DNA from: Dryobates pubescens
Lineage: Eukaryota > Chordata > Aves > Piciformes > Picidae
NCBI RefSeq assembly: GCF_014839835.1
Contig: NC_071613.1
Location: 4,672,171 to 4,736,170, forward strand
Reading direction: 5' to 3'
Length of the DNA stretch: 64,000 nucleotides
The notes under the pieces were generated by a model. The model saw nothing but the letters and a program-made list of their open reading frames with translations. It did not search any database and was not told where the DNA came from. Below are positions 52,601 to 61,172 of the stretch, piece after piece; position 1 is the first letter of the stretch, and every line of letters starts with the position of its first letter. The translations under genes were made by a program, and so were the position numbers.

Positions 52601-53418
52601 GTGTCCTCCTGTGCCATCCCTGGTGGATGTGGTGCTGAGGGATGTGGCTTAGAGGCTTAGCAGCAGTGGGATTGCAGGCTCTGGGTGAGTGGTTGGACTT
52701 GGTGACCTCAAAGGTCTCTTCCACACTCAACACCTTATGGTTCTATGATCTTAAGTTCTAACATTTCCCAAGCAAAGGACTTACCTGGCCTGGCTGACAG
52801 ACTGTTCAGGGTGGAGATTTCTCAAACATCTGGGTTTGGTTGGCATTAGTCTGAACTTCTCTTGACACAAGAGCAAGGGGAGAGCAGAGCAGTATCTCAT
52901 GTAGCCTGCTGCTTTGGAGCCAAGCTGGTTGGGTTCCCAAAGTGTTCTCAGGACCTCTTGAATGTAGCTTACCTGACTGAAACGTTGCAAGGTGTCTGAA
53001 ACAGAAGGCCAGCAGAAGTTCATTTTCAGCTATCAAATCAGCAAGTACTGCAGAGCCACACAGCTGGGCTAGCAGCCATGCACACAAACTGTGAAGCAGC
53101 TTCCTTTGCCTGGTTGCTTGACTTGCTGTGAGGACTTTGAAAGCCTTTGTGTTTTGCAGAGAGCCTTGTTAGGAGCCACAGAATGATGTGAAGCTCTGCT
53201 GATCCATCGTGCCTCTGGGGCTGCAGCTGTGGCTGCTGCTTTGCTTTGCTGTTGCACAGTGTGGCTCTTCTCTCCATCAGGTTGGGCTTGCAGATGCTGT
53301 GGATCTGTTCAGAGCCAGGAGGGTGTTCATCAAGGAGGGCTTTGCCTACGTGCCGCTGAAGGACATCGATGCCATCGTCCTGAACAGCTACAGGGCCAAG
53401 CTGTCCAAGGCCCTGGCG
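37543..53418 (+). CDS. PRIM2: PRIM2, DNA primase large subunit, N-terminal half (6 exons, continues beyond window)
   Basis: The coding exons are 37543-37687, 39070-39173, 39477-39556, 40240-40360, 52326-52421 and 53281-53418, all GT/AG with agreeing phases. They encode 228 residues. Recognisable parts: [64 protein letters not shown] and [24 protein letters not shown]2 (p58) is the regulatory subunit of the primase-polymerase alpha complex, which makes RNA-DNA primers in the nucleus. The visible half is the helical N-terminal domain that contacts the small subunit. The C-terminal [4Fe-4S] domain with its four cysteines is not in the window; no further exon was found in 53419-64000, so the next intron exceeds 10 kb. 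The segment encoded by 40285-40360 and 52326-52421 is clearly more diverged from mammals than the rest. Confidence 0.95.
38085..38885 (+). mobile_element. CR1 LINE, older subfamily, ~800 bp
   Basis: A diverged copy in the first PRIM2 intron after the start codon. Recognisable blocks are TTCAACAAGGGCAAGGTCCT, GTAGCCCAGCAGGCAT, GAGGTGTTCAAGGCCAGGCT and the end GGTCCCTTCCAACCCATTCT. It is out of frame at several points. Confidence 0.9.
39070..39173 (+). CDS. PRIM2: PRIM2 second coding exon
   Basis: 104 bp behind TTTTCCCCAG, donor AGA|GTAAGT. Encodes [20 protein letters not shown] to KLKFPYR. Confidence 0.96.
39425..39465 (+). repeat. AT-rich AAT/AAC simple repeat near acceptor
   Basis: A degenerate AAT/AAC/GAT repeat occupies the place of a pyrimidine tract, ending about 12 bp before the acceptor of the next PRIM2 exon. 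Confidence 0.7.
39477..39556 (+). CDS. PRIM2: PRIM2 third coding exon
   Basis: 80 bp, [20 protein letters not shown] then RLAYCQ. Acceptor GTTGTGTAG, donor GTAAGT. Two bases are carried out (TC|A, Ser). Confidence 0.96.
39668..39842 (+). mobile_element. CR1 LINE, 3' end
   Basis: Diverged 3' end in the PRIM2 intron: GCCCAGGGAGGTGGTGGAGT, then GGTTGGACTGGAAGATCTTA and the end GGGATTCTATG. Confidence 0.85.
40240..40360 (+). CDS. PRIM2: PRIM2 fourth coding exon
   Basis: 121 bp, [20 protein letters not shown] to VNLSFEA. Acceptor CCCTTGCAG, donor GTAAGT. The second half is diverged from mammals. Confidence 0.95.
40793..41172 (+). mobile_element. CR1 LINE, 3' end
   Basis: Continuous frame [20 protein letters not shown] to [13 protein letters not shown], then the standard 3' untranslated end to TTTATTCTATGTATTCT. 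In the sense direction of PRIM2. Confidence 0.94.
41488..41660 (-). mobile_element. CR1 LINE, ancient fragment
   Basis: Weakly recognisable reverse CR1 3' end: GGCTGGAAGGGACCCCAAGG, then a CCAATGTCCAACTGCTCTCA stretch. Strongly diverged. Confidence 0.55.
41661..42290. other. PRIM2 intron spacer
   Basis: No repeat or exon recognised. It ends at the left inverted-repeat arm. Confidence 0.4.
42291..43072 (+). repeat. Inverted repeat 1, left arm (782 bp)
   Basis: Reverse-complementary to 50476-51257 with about 15 differences by eye and no net length difference (about 98 %). It contains about 530 bp of non-CR1 sequence plus the first 250 bp of a CR1 3' end. The CR1 continues naturally to its tail at 43165, so this arm looks like the original copy. 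Confidence 0.9.
42822..43165 (+). mobile_element. CR1 LINE, 3' end (partly inside inverted repeat 1)
   Basis: [20 protein letters not shown] to LGAMV in one frame, then a complete 3' end and short TTCTA tail. Confidence 0.94.
43166..44500. other. PRIM2 intron spacer
   Basis: No conserved exon or recognised repeat. Confidence 0.4.
44501..45910 (-). mobile_element. CR1 LINE, longest copy (~1.4 kb), with reverse transcriptase region
   Basis: Read in reverse it holds part of the reverse transcriptase: [41 protein letters not shown] (catalytic Asp region), [20 protein letters not shown] and the active-site box [10 protein letters not shown]. The C-terminal ORF2 region and the 3' end at 44501 follow. 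One frame is open over 44882-45571. A length change near 45600 after KAFD, and another break near 44880, make it inactive. The 5' part (endonuclease, ORF1) is missing. Confidence 0.95.
45911..47262. other. PRIM2 intron spacer
   Basis: No conserved exon or recognised repeat between two minus-strand CR1 copies. Confidence 0.4.
47263..48110 (-). mobile_element. CR1 LINE, ~850 bp
   Basis: Minus-strand copy from AGAATTAACCAGGTTGGAAA to the [20 protein letters not shown] region. Two long partial frames with a break between them. Confidence 0.95.
48111..49737. other. PRIM2 intron spacer
   Basis: No conserved exon or recognised repeat. Confidence 0.4.
49738..49960 (-). mobile_element. CR1 LINE, old 3' end
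   Basis: GGGGGCTGGAAGGGACCTTG, then CCCAGTCCAACTCCCTGCC, then a diverged GAGACTCCACAGCCCCTAGG block. The 5' boundary is uncertain. Confidence 0.75.
50476..51257 (-). repeat. Inverted repeat 1, right arm (782 bp)
   Basis: Inverted copy of 42291-43072. Its CR1 part (50476-50726, minus) stops abruptly at GAACCATGGCACC without the CR1 3' end. Its other end stops five bases before a plus-strand CR1 3' end. This arm is therefore the likely derivative copy. Confidence 0.9.
51262..51395 (+). mobile_element. CR1 LINE, 3' end
   Basis: About 135 bp: GGCGTTCAAGAGGGGATTGG through GGTCTCTTCCAACCTTGGTG and ATTCTGTG. It abuts the right arm of inverted repeat 1. Confidence 0.92.
51759..52248 (-). repeat. 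Inverted repeat 2, left arm (~490 bp)
   Basis: Inverted copy of 55907-56395, roughly 96 % identical by eye. It consists of about 100 bp of non-CR1 sequence (51759-51860; core GACAACAGACGACGTGAGAG in reverse) and a CR1 3' end (51861-52248). It stops 77 bp before a PRIM2 exon. Confidence 0.88.
51861..52248 (-). mobile_element. CR1 LINE, 3' end (subfamily with GATCAGCTAG end)
   Basis: This CR1 ends TTCATAGTATCAGGCAGGGT in reverse and encodes [20 protein letters not shown]. It is a different subfamily from most copies in the window and is shared only with 55645-56294. Confidence 0.93.
52326..52421 (+). CDS. PRIM2: PRIM2 fifth coding exon
   Basis: 96 bp, phase 0 on both sides, [20 protein letters not shown] to KEQTFYK. 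Acceptor AATTTTAG, donor GTGAGT. The linker-like sequence is diverged from mammals. Confidence 0.88.
52615..52752 (+). mobile_element. CR1 LINE, old 3' end
   Basis: GGTTGGACTTGGTGACCTCA, AAGGTCTCTTCCACACTCAA, ending GGTTCTATGATC. Confidence 0.8.
53281..53418 (+). CDS. PRIM2: PRIM2 sixth coding exon
   Basis: 138 bp, phase 0 both sides, [20 protein letters not shown] and [20 protein letters not shown] to KALA. Acceptor CTCTCCATCAG, donor GCG|GTGAGT. This is the best conserved PRIM2 block in the window. Confidence 0.97.
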
Positions 53419-54413
53419 GTGAGTCTGCTCCCCTCTGGCTGCCACTGCTCTGCTCACTCTGTGTGCTCACACCCCTGGGCAGCAGCCCTTTGGGTCTGCA
53501 AACTCACCTGCTTCCTCTGGAGGACACCAGGAATCCTTTCAGAAGTGCTGGCAGTGCTGAGAAGAGTTGACTGTGAGCTGAGGGTTGATTGATTTCAGAG
53601 GGAGTTCAGCATCTACTGTGCCCTGCAGGGACAGGTCTGTGGTAGGGTCTGGAAGCTGCCTCCTGCAGAGGGAAATGTGGCCTCACTCACAGCTGTAGCC
53701 CCATACACACAATTGCCTTTGCTCTTGGTATCAGCCTCTTCCTGGGACAGTTTGCAGCAGCGATTTGTTGCTGTAGTGATCATCCTCAGCCTTACCTGGA
53801 GTGAAGGGGCACCTGTCAGGAGAAGTTAGGACTCAGCAGCTCTTTGTAGCTGCATTTGTTGTTCTGTGTTTAGTTAAACAAATCATTTTTTGTGCCAGTG
53901 CTGGTATTTTCCTGTTTGCAAGCTCTGATGTTTAGTTTAAGTAATTGGTAGTCTTGAGCAACTCTCAGGAAGCAAAGGTGCCATGAGTTCAGCCAGAGGC
54001 CATGGCTGGTGAATGACTGCAGCTTTTCTTTGTGGGTGCGTGGGAGAGAAATGGATTCAGTTGTCAGAGTGCAGCATTAACTCCTCCTCATGTTTGGAAA
54101 CTGGTGTAGCTGCTGCTGGCAGTTGAGTATGGGGGGTAAGGGCAGTATTTGGTGCTGGGCTGGCTGAAGTTGCTGCTGGTTTGTAGCAGCATGAACTATG
54201 AGCACCTTGCCGTGTGATTAGCTCTGGGTTACTCGCTGGAGATGAGAGTGGAACAATGGAACTTGTGGTAGGCCAGGGCTGAAAACTCTGATCTCAGAGT
54301 TTGACAAGATCTGATTCTTTATTTCTTCAAAACCTCAGTGTTGTGAACTGCAGATAACTGAACAGTGTCAAGAGGTGGGTCTGGGCTGTCCCAGCAGCAG
54401 AAGGCCTTCCAAG
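53419..54413. other. PRIM2 intron start, unique
   Basis: No exon or repeat recognised. Confidence 0.45.
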
Positions 54414-55412
54414 CAGTGCCACATCCAGCTGGTGGCCAGTCACCAGTGGCATCCCCCAGGGATCAGTACTGGGCCCCATCCTCTTTAGTATCTTCAGTGA
54501 TGATCTGGATGAGGGCATTGAGTCAGTCATCAGCAAGTTTGCAGATGACACCAAGTTGGGAACAGATGTTGGTCAGTTAGAGGGTAGAAAGGCTCTGCAG
54601 AGGGACCTCAACTGACTGGACAGATGTGCAGAGTCCAACAGGATGGCATTCAGCAAGTCCAAGTGCCAGGTGCTGCACTTTGGCCACAACAACCCCGTGC
54701 AGAGCTACAGGCTGGGGTCAGAGTGGCTGGAGAGCAGCCAGGCAGAGAGGGACCTGGGGGTGCTGATTGACAGCCACCTAAACATGAGCCAGCAGTGTGC
54801 CCAGGTGGCCAAGAGGGCCAATGGCATCCTGGCCTGTATTAGGAATAGTGGGGCCAGCAGGAGCAGGGAGGTCATTGTGCCCTGTGCTCAGCACTGCTTA
54901 GGCCACACCTTGAGTCCTGTGTCCAGTTCTGGGCCCCTCAGTTTAAGAAGGACACTGAGACACTTGAATGTGTCCAGAGAAGGGCAATGAGGCTGGGGAG
55001 AGGCCTTGAGCACAGCCCTGTGAGGAGAGGCTGAGGGAGATGGGGTTGCTTAGCCTGGAGAAGAAGAGACTGAGGGGGTGACCTCATTGCCCTCTACAAC
55101 TCCCTGAAAGGTGGTTGTAGCCAGGAAGGGGTTGGTCTCTTCTCTGTAGCAACCAGCACCAGAACAAGAGGACACAGTCTCAAGCTGTGCCAGGGGAAGT
55201 TTAGGCTGGAAGTGAGGAGAAAGTTCTTCACCGAAAGAGTTGTTCATCATTGGAATGTGCTGCCCAGGGAGGTGGTGGAGTCCCCATGCCTGGAGGTGTT
55301 CAAGAGGGGATTGGACGTGGCATTTGGTGCCATGGTCTAGTCTGAGGTCTGTGGTGACAGGTTGGACTCGATGATCTTTGAGGGCTCTTCCAACCTTTGT
55401 GATACTGTGGGA
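54414..55412 (+). mobile_element. CR1 LINE, ~1.0 kb
   Basis: From the reverse transcriptase tail (CAGATGACACCAAGTTGGGA) through [20 protein letters not shown] to a full 3' end. Several breaks. It is the same subfamily as 44501-45910 in opposite orientation. Confidence 0.95.
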
Positions 55413-55644
55413 ACAGAGCTCTGGAGGTCTAACACCTTCATTTGTGGTTGCAAGTGAGAGGCTGGCATCACTCAAACTGCTGTAAGATCTTTCCTGCTGC
55501 TTGTTGCTCAAGATCAAGCATGGAAATCTAAGGATTACTTCAGTTTATTTGCAGCTGTGTAGTAACTTTCTCCACCAGAGTTAGTACCTGAGGGTTTGAT
55601 GAGCTCATTCAACACTCTGTGACAGCGTTTCTGTTCCTTTGGAT

Positions 55645-56294
55645 GTAAATGGGGGACGAGAAGCTCAACAGGAGCTCTCAATGTGCACTTGCAGCCCAGA
55701 AAGCCAATCAGATCCTGGGCTGCAGCAAGAGAAGTGTGGCCAGCAGGTCAAGGGAGGTGATTCTCCCCCTCTCCTCAGCTCTGCTGTACTGCCTCCAGGT
55801 CTGGAGCCCCTATTACAAGAGGGATCTGGAGGTGCTGGAAGGTGTCCAGAGAAGGGCCCCGAGGATGAGCAGAGGGCTGGAGCACCTCTCCTGTGAGGAC
55901 AGACTGAAGGAGTTGGGGCTGTTCAGTCTGGAGAAGAGAAGGCTCTGAGGTGACCTAATTGTGGCCTTCCAGTATCTGAAGGGGGCTACAAGAAGGCTGG
56001 GGAGGGACTTTTTAGGCTGTCAGGTAGTGACAGGACTAGGGGGAATGGAATGAAGCTGGAGGTGGGGAGATTCAGGCTGGAGGTGAGGAGGAAGTTCTTC
56101 CCCATGAGAGTGGTGAAGCCCTGGAATGGGTTGTCCAGGGAGGTGGTTGAGGCCCCATCCCTGGAGGTGTTTAAGCCCAGGCTGGATGAGGCTCTGGCCA
56201 GCCTGATCTAGTGTGGGGTGTCCCTGCCCATGGCAGGGGGGCTGGAACTAGCTGATCCTTGTGGTCCCTTCCAACCCTGCCTGATACTATGAAT
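55645..56294 (+). mobile_element. CR1 LINE, ~650 bp, source-like copy for inverted repeat 2
   Basis: [20 protein letters not shown], then [19 protein letters not shown], ending TGCCTGATACTATGAA. It extends 260 bp further 5' than its inverted partner at 51861-52248. Confidence 0.93.
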
Positions 56295-56395
56295 CTGCAG
56301 CTGCCCCATCCCTTCCCTGACAACAGACGACGTGAGAGGTTCAGCTAGCGACCGTCACTAACGCTTCAACCAGCAATGCACTACAGGTCAAGAGT
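55907..56395 (+). repeat. Inverted repeat 2, right arm (~490 bp)
   Basis: Reverse-complementary to 51759-52248. It covers the last ~390 bp of the CR1 and about 100 bp of sequence 3' of the CR1 end. The shared 3' flank has only two or three differences. Confidence 0.88.
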
Positions 56396-56784
56396 AGTAC
56401 CCTGGTGTGTGAGTGGCAGTGCCAATAATGGTCACCAGGCCTGGTCCCTACACACAAGTGTTTAAAAGATGTTAATTATTTGTTTCTTAAAAAAAAAAAA
56501 ATAAATCACTACATTTCATCCTTCTGGAAAAGGTTTTAAAAATCTTATTAGGCTCTGGGCCTGATGGCTCATCCCCAGGAACTGGGGGAGGTCACTGCAT
56601 TAGAGAATGCTTAGAGAACAGAAGCTGCTGCATGAAACCCAGAAGTGCACCTCTGTTACCAGCAGCCCTGCAGACACAAACCCAGCACAGCCAGTAGCTC
56701 CTACCAGATCTGCAGAGATGATATTTTTCATAGGTTTTTTTCTCATGACTGAAGGCAAGAGGCAAGAAAAATGTCCAGATCCTA

Positions 56785-57054
56785 GCACTGGTCTCTTCTC
56801 CCAGGTACCCAGCACCAGAACAGGAGGACACAGTCTCAAGCTGCACCAGGGGAGGTTTAGACTGGATGTTAGGAAGAAATTCTTCATAGAAAGAGAGATT
56901 GGCTATTGGAATGCTCTGCCCAGGGAGGTGGTGGAGTCACCATCCCTGGAGGTGTTTAGGAAGAGACTGGATGGGGTGGTTGGTGCCATGGTTTAGTTGA
57001 TTAGATGGTGTTGGATGATAGGTTGGACGCAATGATCTTAAAGGTCTCCTCCAA
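56785..57054 (+). mobile_element. CR1 LINE, 3' end leading into minisatellite
   Basis: In-frame [20 protein letters not shown] to VVGAMV, then the 3' untranslated end to AAGGTCTCCTCCAAC. Confidence 0.93.
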
Positions 57055-57190
57055 CCTAGTCTGTTCCCTCCTAGTCTGTTCCCTCCTAGTCTGTTCCCTC
57101 CTAGTCTGTTCCCTCCTAGTCTGTTCCCTCCTAGTCTGTTCCCTCCTAGTCTGTTCCCTCCTAGTCTGTTCCCTCCTAGTCTGTTCCCTC
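57055..57190 (+). repeat. 15-bp minisatellite, ~9 perfect units
   Basis: Unit CTAGTCTGTTCCCTC, perfect over 136 bp. It begins exactly at the CR1 3' tail (CCAACCTAGTCTGTTCC), so it arose by expansion of the CR1 end. Confidence 0.95.
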
Positions 57191-58102
57191 AGGGACAACA
57201 CTGCGCCTGGGACTTTCTCTCCCCCAAGTAATGCTCCATTGAAGCTCACTGATTAAAGCAGCAATGTGTGGCTGAACTGAGAACAAGTTCCAGGTCACTT
57301 TCAGGTTCTGGGATCAGCATTTAGTCTGTGAACCAGGGAGCAGGACAGCAAACTGGAGAAGCCTCAGTTGATAAACACTGCCAAACAAGATCCAGAGGGT
57401 CTGCCTGCAGCCAAAGAGCAGGCAGCAGTGCTGAAGAGGTGAAGGATGTTAGAAGCTGGATGTGACAGGAAATGATTTTGTTTTCCAGCTTGCTGTGCAG
57501 ACAGAAGTTCCAGCACAGGATTTACTGAGGGTTGAAATGGCTTGGTGGCCTGAAAGTAGGTACAGGAAAAACTGAGGGCGAAGTGAAGAGCTGGGAAAGC
57601 TGTTGGTGAGGGGTGAGTCAGTGGTCAGGCAGCTCTGGAGAGCCTCCACGGGGGTGGGAAGCAGAATCCTTCAACAGAAGGGTGACAGTTTGCTGACAAA
57701 GGGGATTTCTAAGTGGCTACTTCAATCTACATATAATTAAAGCCTGACAGACACTGTGCACTGATGGAAGGAAGATGGAATTAATAATCTGTTTGGGGGG
57801 ACATCTAATGAGCACCTTGGTAGCTGTCAACTTCAGCTGCATGTTAGAATGCAGAGAAGCACAAGAGATGAATTAATTTACATATTTCACTCCAGCATGC
57901 AAGTGAAATGAGTGTGTGCAGAGGTGGTGATGCTGGCAAAACTCAGCAACAGTTCACCTCCCAATTAAAAAGGGTTTAATTATTGAAAAATTTGCTTTCA
58001 GGACTAAATCCTAATCTTGAACCCAGATGTCATTTGTGCCTGGGTGTGAATATGAAAGCTGGACACTTCCAAATGGAGAAGGAAGGCACTGAGCACAAGC
58101 TC
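57191..58102. other. PRIM2 intron spacer
   Basis: No exon or recognised repeat. Confidence 0.4.
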
Positions 58103-58498
58103 AGAGAGGCTGAGGGAGCTGGGATTGTTTATCCTGGAGAAGAGGAGGCTCAGAGGAGACCTTCTTGCTGTCTACAACTCCCTGAAGGGAGGTTGTAGCC
58201 AGGTGGGGGTTGGTCTCTTCTCCCAGGCAAGCAGCACCAGAACAAGAGGACACAGTCTCAAGCTGCCAGGGCAAGTTTAGGCTCAAGGTGAGGAGAAAGT
58301 TCTTCACAGGGAGAGCTGTTAGCCATTGGAATGTGCTGCCCAGGGAGGTGGTGGAGTCCCCATCCCTGGAGGTGCTCAAGAGGGGACTGGACATAGCACT
58401 TGGTGCTATGGTTTAGTTAGTCATGAGGTCTTGGGTGAGAGGTTGGACTTTGTGATCTTTGAGGTCTCTTCCAACCTTATTGATTCTATGATTCTATG
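58103..58498 (+). mobile_element. CR1 LINE, 3' end
   Basis: GAGGCTGAGGGAGCTGGGAT to GATTCTATGATTCTATG, with a small deletion in the AGCTGTGCCAGGGG block. Confidence 0.94.
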
Positions 58499-58989
58499 AC
58501 TTCCAGAAGCAAATGCCTCAGGAAAACACTAATTACCATTCTGAGTGCATCTGACAAGTGCTGAGCTGAAATTAGTGCAGTTTGGGCTCTTCAGAGTTTG
58601 TAAAGAGCTAGGCAAACATCTGGGCCAGGGTGGCAAGGACGTGCTTCACAACCTGGTGTTCCTTCTGCCAGGGCAGTGCTCTCCTTGGGCAGCTTGAATT
58701 AGCCACATATCAAAATACCTTACACTGATGATATTGGTGCTGCAGAAGACATAAAAATAAAAGCTTGTACCTACACTAATTAGGTTGTTAGCTGCACTGT
58801 CAGGCAAGGCTGATGGTACCTGCTGTGCCCTCCTCTATGGATTCTATGCTAAGAGCATAGCTTGAATCCTTTTGTTTTTAAAGGTAAGTTAGCTATTGCC
58901 TTGGGTTTGCCTTCCTGAGAGCATGGCAGGCCACTCTGCCTTCTCCCTGCTGTTCTTGGGTCTGGTGTGTGTTAACTCTGAACAGGGGG

Positions 58990-59427
58990 TGTGAGGGGTT
59001 GAGGCAGCCCCCCTCCCAACCACGGGCAGAAATAAGGACTCGGACAAAGGGATTGCTAAAGTGATGGGAAGTTTAAATGGAAAGCAGTGAATGTTTGCAG
59101 AGAGCCAGAAGCACAGTGACAAAAGAGATCCCAAAGCAGACCCAGAAACATCCCATCCCCACCTGAGGGTACACCCAAGACCTCCAGGGCTCCTTCCCCC
59201 CTCCCCCAGCTGTCCAGATCTGAGACTGCCCATCCCCCCGTGGCCTTGGGCCACGTTACCGGGTGGCGGAGAGGGAAGAAACAGAGCAAGTGCCAGACCC
59301 CGTGCTGGATCTTATAGTGGTGCAGAGAATGATGGTAGGAAATACCTGGTTTCCTGTGTCTGCCCTCTGGGCTGGACTTCTGGAGACAGGAAGCACCCCC
59401 CGTGGGCACCCAGCCCAAACTGCTACA
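58990..59427 (-). mobile_element. Solo LTR of an endogenous retrovirus (ERVL-like)
   Basis: 438 bp with TG...CA ends in reverse (TGTAGCAGTTTGGGCTGGGT to CAACCCCTCACA). It is flanked by a 5-bp direct repeat GGGGG (58985-58989 and 59428-59432). A CCACTATAAG word (59309-59318) may be the promoter box. There is no internal region, so it is a fossil left by LTR-LTR recombination. The 5-bp duplication fits ERVL or similar; the family is inferred. Confidence 0.7.
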
Positions 59428-59832
59428 GGGGGTGTGGGAGAAGAGAGTGGGGGAGAGGTTTATGTAGTTAAAAAGGCAAAAGCACCCCCACAAAACCAGC
59501 CTGAGCCTTCCACTGACACCTGGGTCAACCACCAGAGACTGCTGAGGAGAATTGTTTCATGGCCTGTGGAAATGTCAGGGTTGGAGCTGAGAAGCCAGCA
59601 AGGCCAGTCTGTGTCACTGCCTTTCTGCTGTATGTTTGGTGGTGCTGTATGAAAATGATCTCGGTGCTTTATCTACTAAATTCCCGTGGCCCATGGTGCT
59701 GCATGGAAATACTCTAAATGCTTTATCTGTTGAATTCCATTCTCCCACTGTAGCAAAAAAAGAATAAAAGGAAATGTGTAGAACATTTTTACTTCAATAG
59801 CTGCCTTAGCTTTGACAGTGTTACCTCCTGTT
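59428..59832. other. PRIM2 intron spacer
   Basis: Contains a near-repeated motif (ATGGTGCTGCATGGAAAT and a GGTGCTGTATGAAAAT cousin, about 50 bp apart). No gene seen. Confidence 0.4.
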
Positions 59833-61172
59833 GAATAGAACAGAATTGACCAGGTTGCAAAAGACCTTTGTGTGGCAATGCCAGCGACGAGCAGCGTGAG
59901 CAATCTGGCAGTGCAGGCCTAGAGCCTGACATGGTGGTAGGCCATGCTCAGCATAAGTGCAGAGCCAGCTAGCAGTGTACCAAAACAGTGCTGTCTTGCA
60001 GCATGTAACTAAAACAAGGCACTGGTAGCTATAAACACAGAATGTTATCTTGGGACAACAGGACATGCACCTGCATCAACAAACCTTGCGTGTCATCAGT
60101 AGTTGGACCAGTAATCTCTAATAGTGTGATGTGTGGTCACTCATAGGGAACCAGTGAAGCCATGCCAACAAGGCACACCAAGGTTATAGAAGTTGTGGAA
60201 GTTCCCTTGCTATGCACTTCTGCCTTTCCTGTCCCTTCTCTTTCTATGCTCTACTGTGCTGTACTCACACCACAGGCCTGCAATACTGGAACAATAAAGG
60301 AACGATACTCGATCATATTGGTCAGCTGTATTGATTCCAATCTCTGTCTCCATACCTTTGAGATCACCAAGTCCAACCTATCACCCAACACCATCTAATC
60401 AACTAAACCATGGCACCAAGTGCCTCAGCCAGGCTCTTCCTAAACACCTCCAGGGACAGGGACTCCACCACCTCCCTGGGCAGCACATTCCCATGGGCAA
60501 TCTCTCTCTCTGGGAAGAGCTTCTTCCTAACATCCAGCCTAAACCTCCCCTGGCACAGCTTGAGACTGTATCCTCTTGTTCTGCTGCTGGTTGCCTGGAA
60601 GAAGAGACCAACCCCCACCTGGCTACAGCCTCCCTTTAGGGAGTTGTGGGCAGCAAGAAGGTCTCCCCTGAGCCTTCTCTTCTCCAGGCTATGCAACCCC
60701 AGCTCCCTCAGCCTCTCCTCACAGGGCTGTGCTCCAGACCCCTCCCCAGCTTTGTTGCCCTTCTCTGGACACCTTCCAGCAACTCAACATCTTGCCTAAC
60801 CTGAGGGGCCCAGAACTGGACACAGGACTCAAGGTGTGGCCTAACCAGTGCTGAGCACAGGGCACAATGACCTCCCTGCTCCTGCTGGCCACACTGTTCC
60901 TGATGCAGGCCAGGATGCCATTGGCCTTCTTGGTCACCTGGGCACACTGCTGGCTCATGTTCAGCCTAGTCTCAACCAGTACCCCCAGGTCCCTTTCTGC
61001 CTGGCTGCTCTCAGCCACTCTGCCCCCAGCCTGTAGCACTGCCTGGGGTTGCTGTGGCCAGTGTGTAGAACCTGGCACTTAGATGTGTTCAATCTCCTGC
61101 CCTTGACCTCTGCCCATCTGTCCAGCCTGGCAAGGTCCCTCTGCAGAGCTCTCCAACCCTCTAACAGATGAA
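59833..61172 (-). mobile_element. CR1 LINE, ~860 bp, split by a nested solo LTR
   Basis: The 3' tip is 59833-59870. The rest resumes at 60355 (CCTTTGAGATCACCAAGTCC) and runs to about 61172 ([17 protein letters not shown] region). Removing the LTR and one target duplicate restores an ordinary, colinear CR1 3' end. Confidence 0.93.
59871..60354 (+). mobile_element. Solo LTR nested in CR1 (ERVK-like)
   Basis: 484 bp, TGTGGCAATGCC to CTGTCTCCATA, flanked by a 6-bp target duplication CCTTTG (59865-59870 and 60355-60360) made from CR1 sequence. AATAAA is at 60293-60298, near the right end, as expected for an LTR polyadenylation signal in plus orientation. No internal genes. The 6-bp duplication suggests ERVK-type (inference). 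It is younger than the CR1 it sits in. Confidence 0.85.

Noticed and set aside
57001-57256. Repeat protein with LLVCS or RREQT pentads on either strand
   Set aside because: Translation of the 15-bp minisatellite. A unit divisible by three keeps all frames open; there is no start context or conservation.
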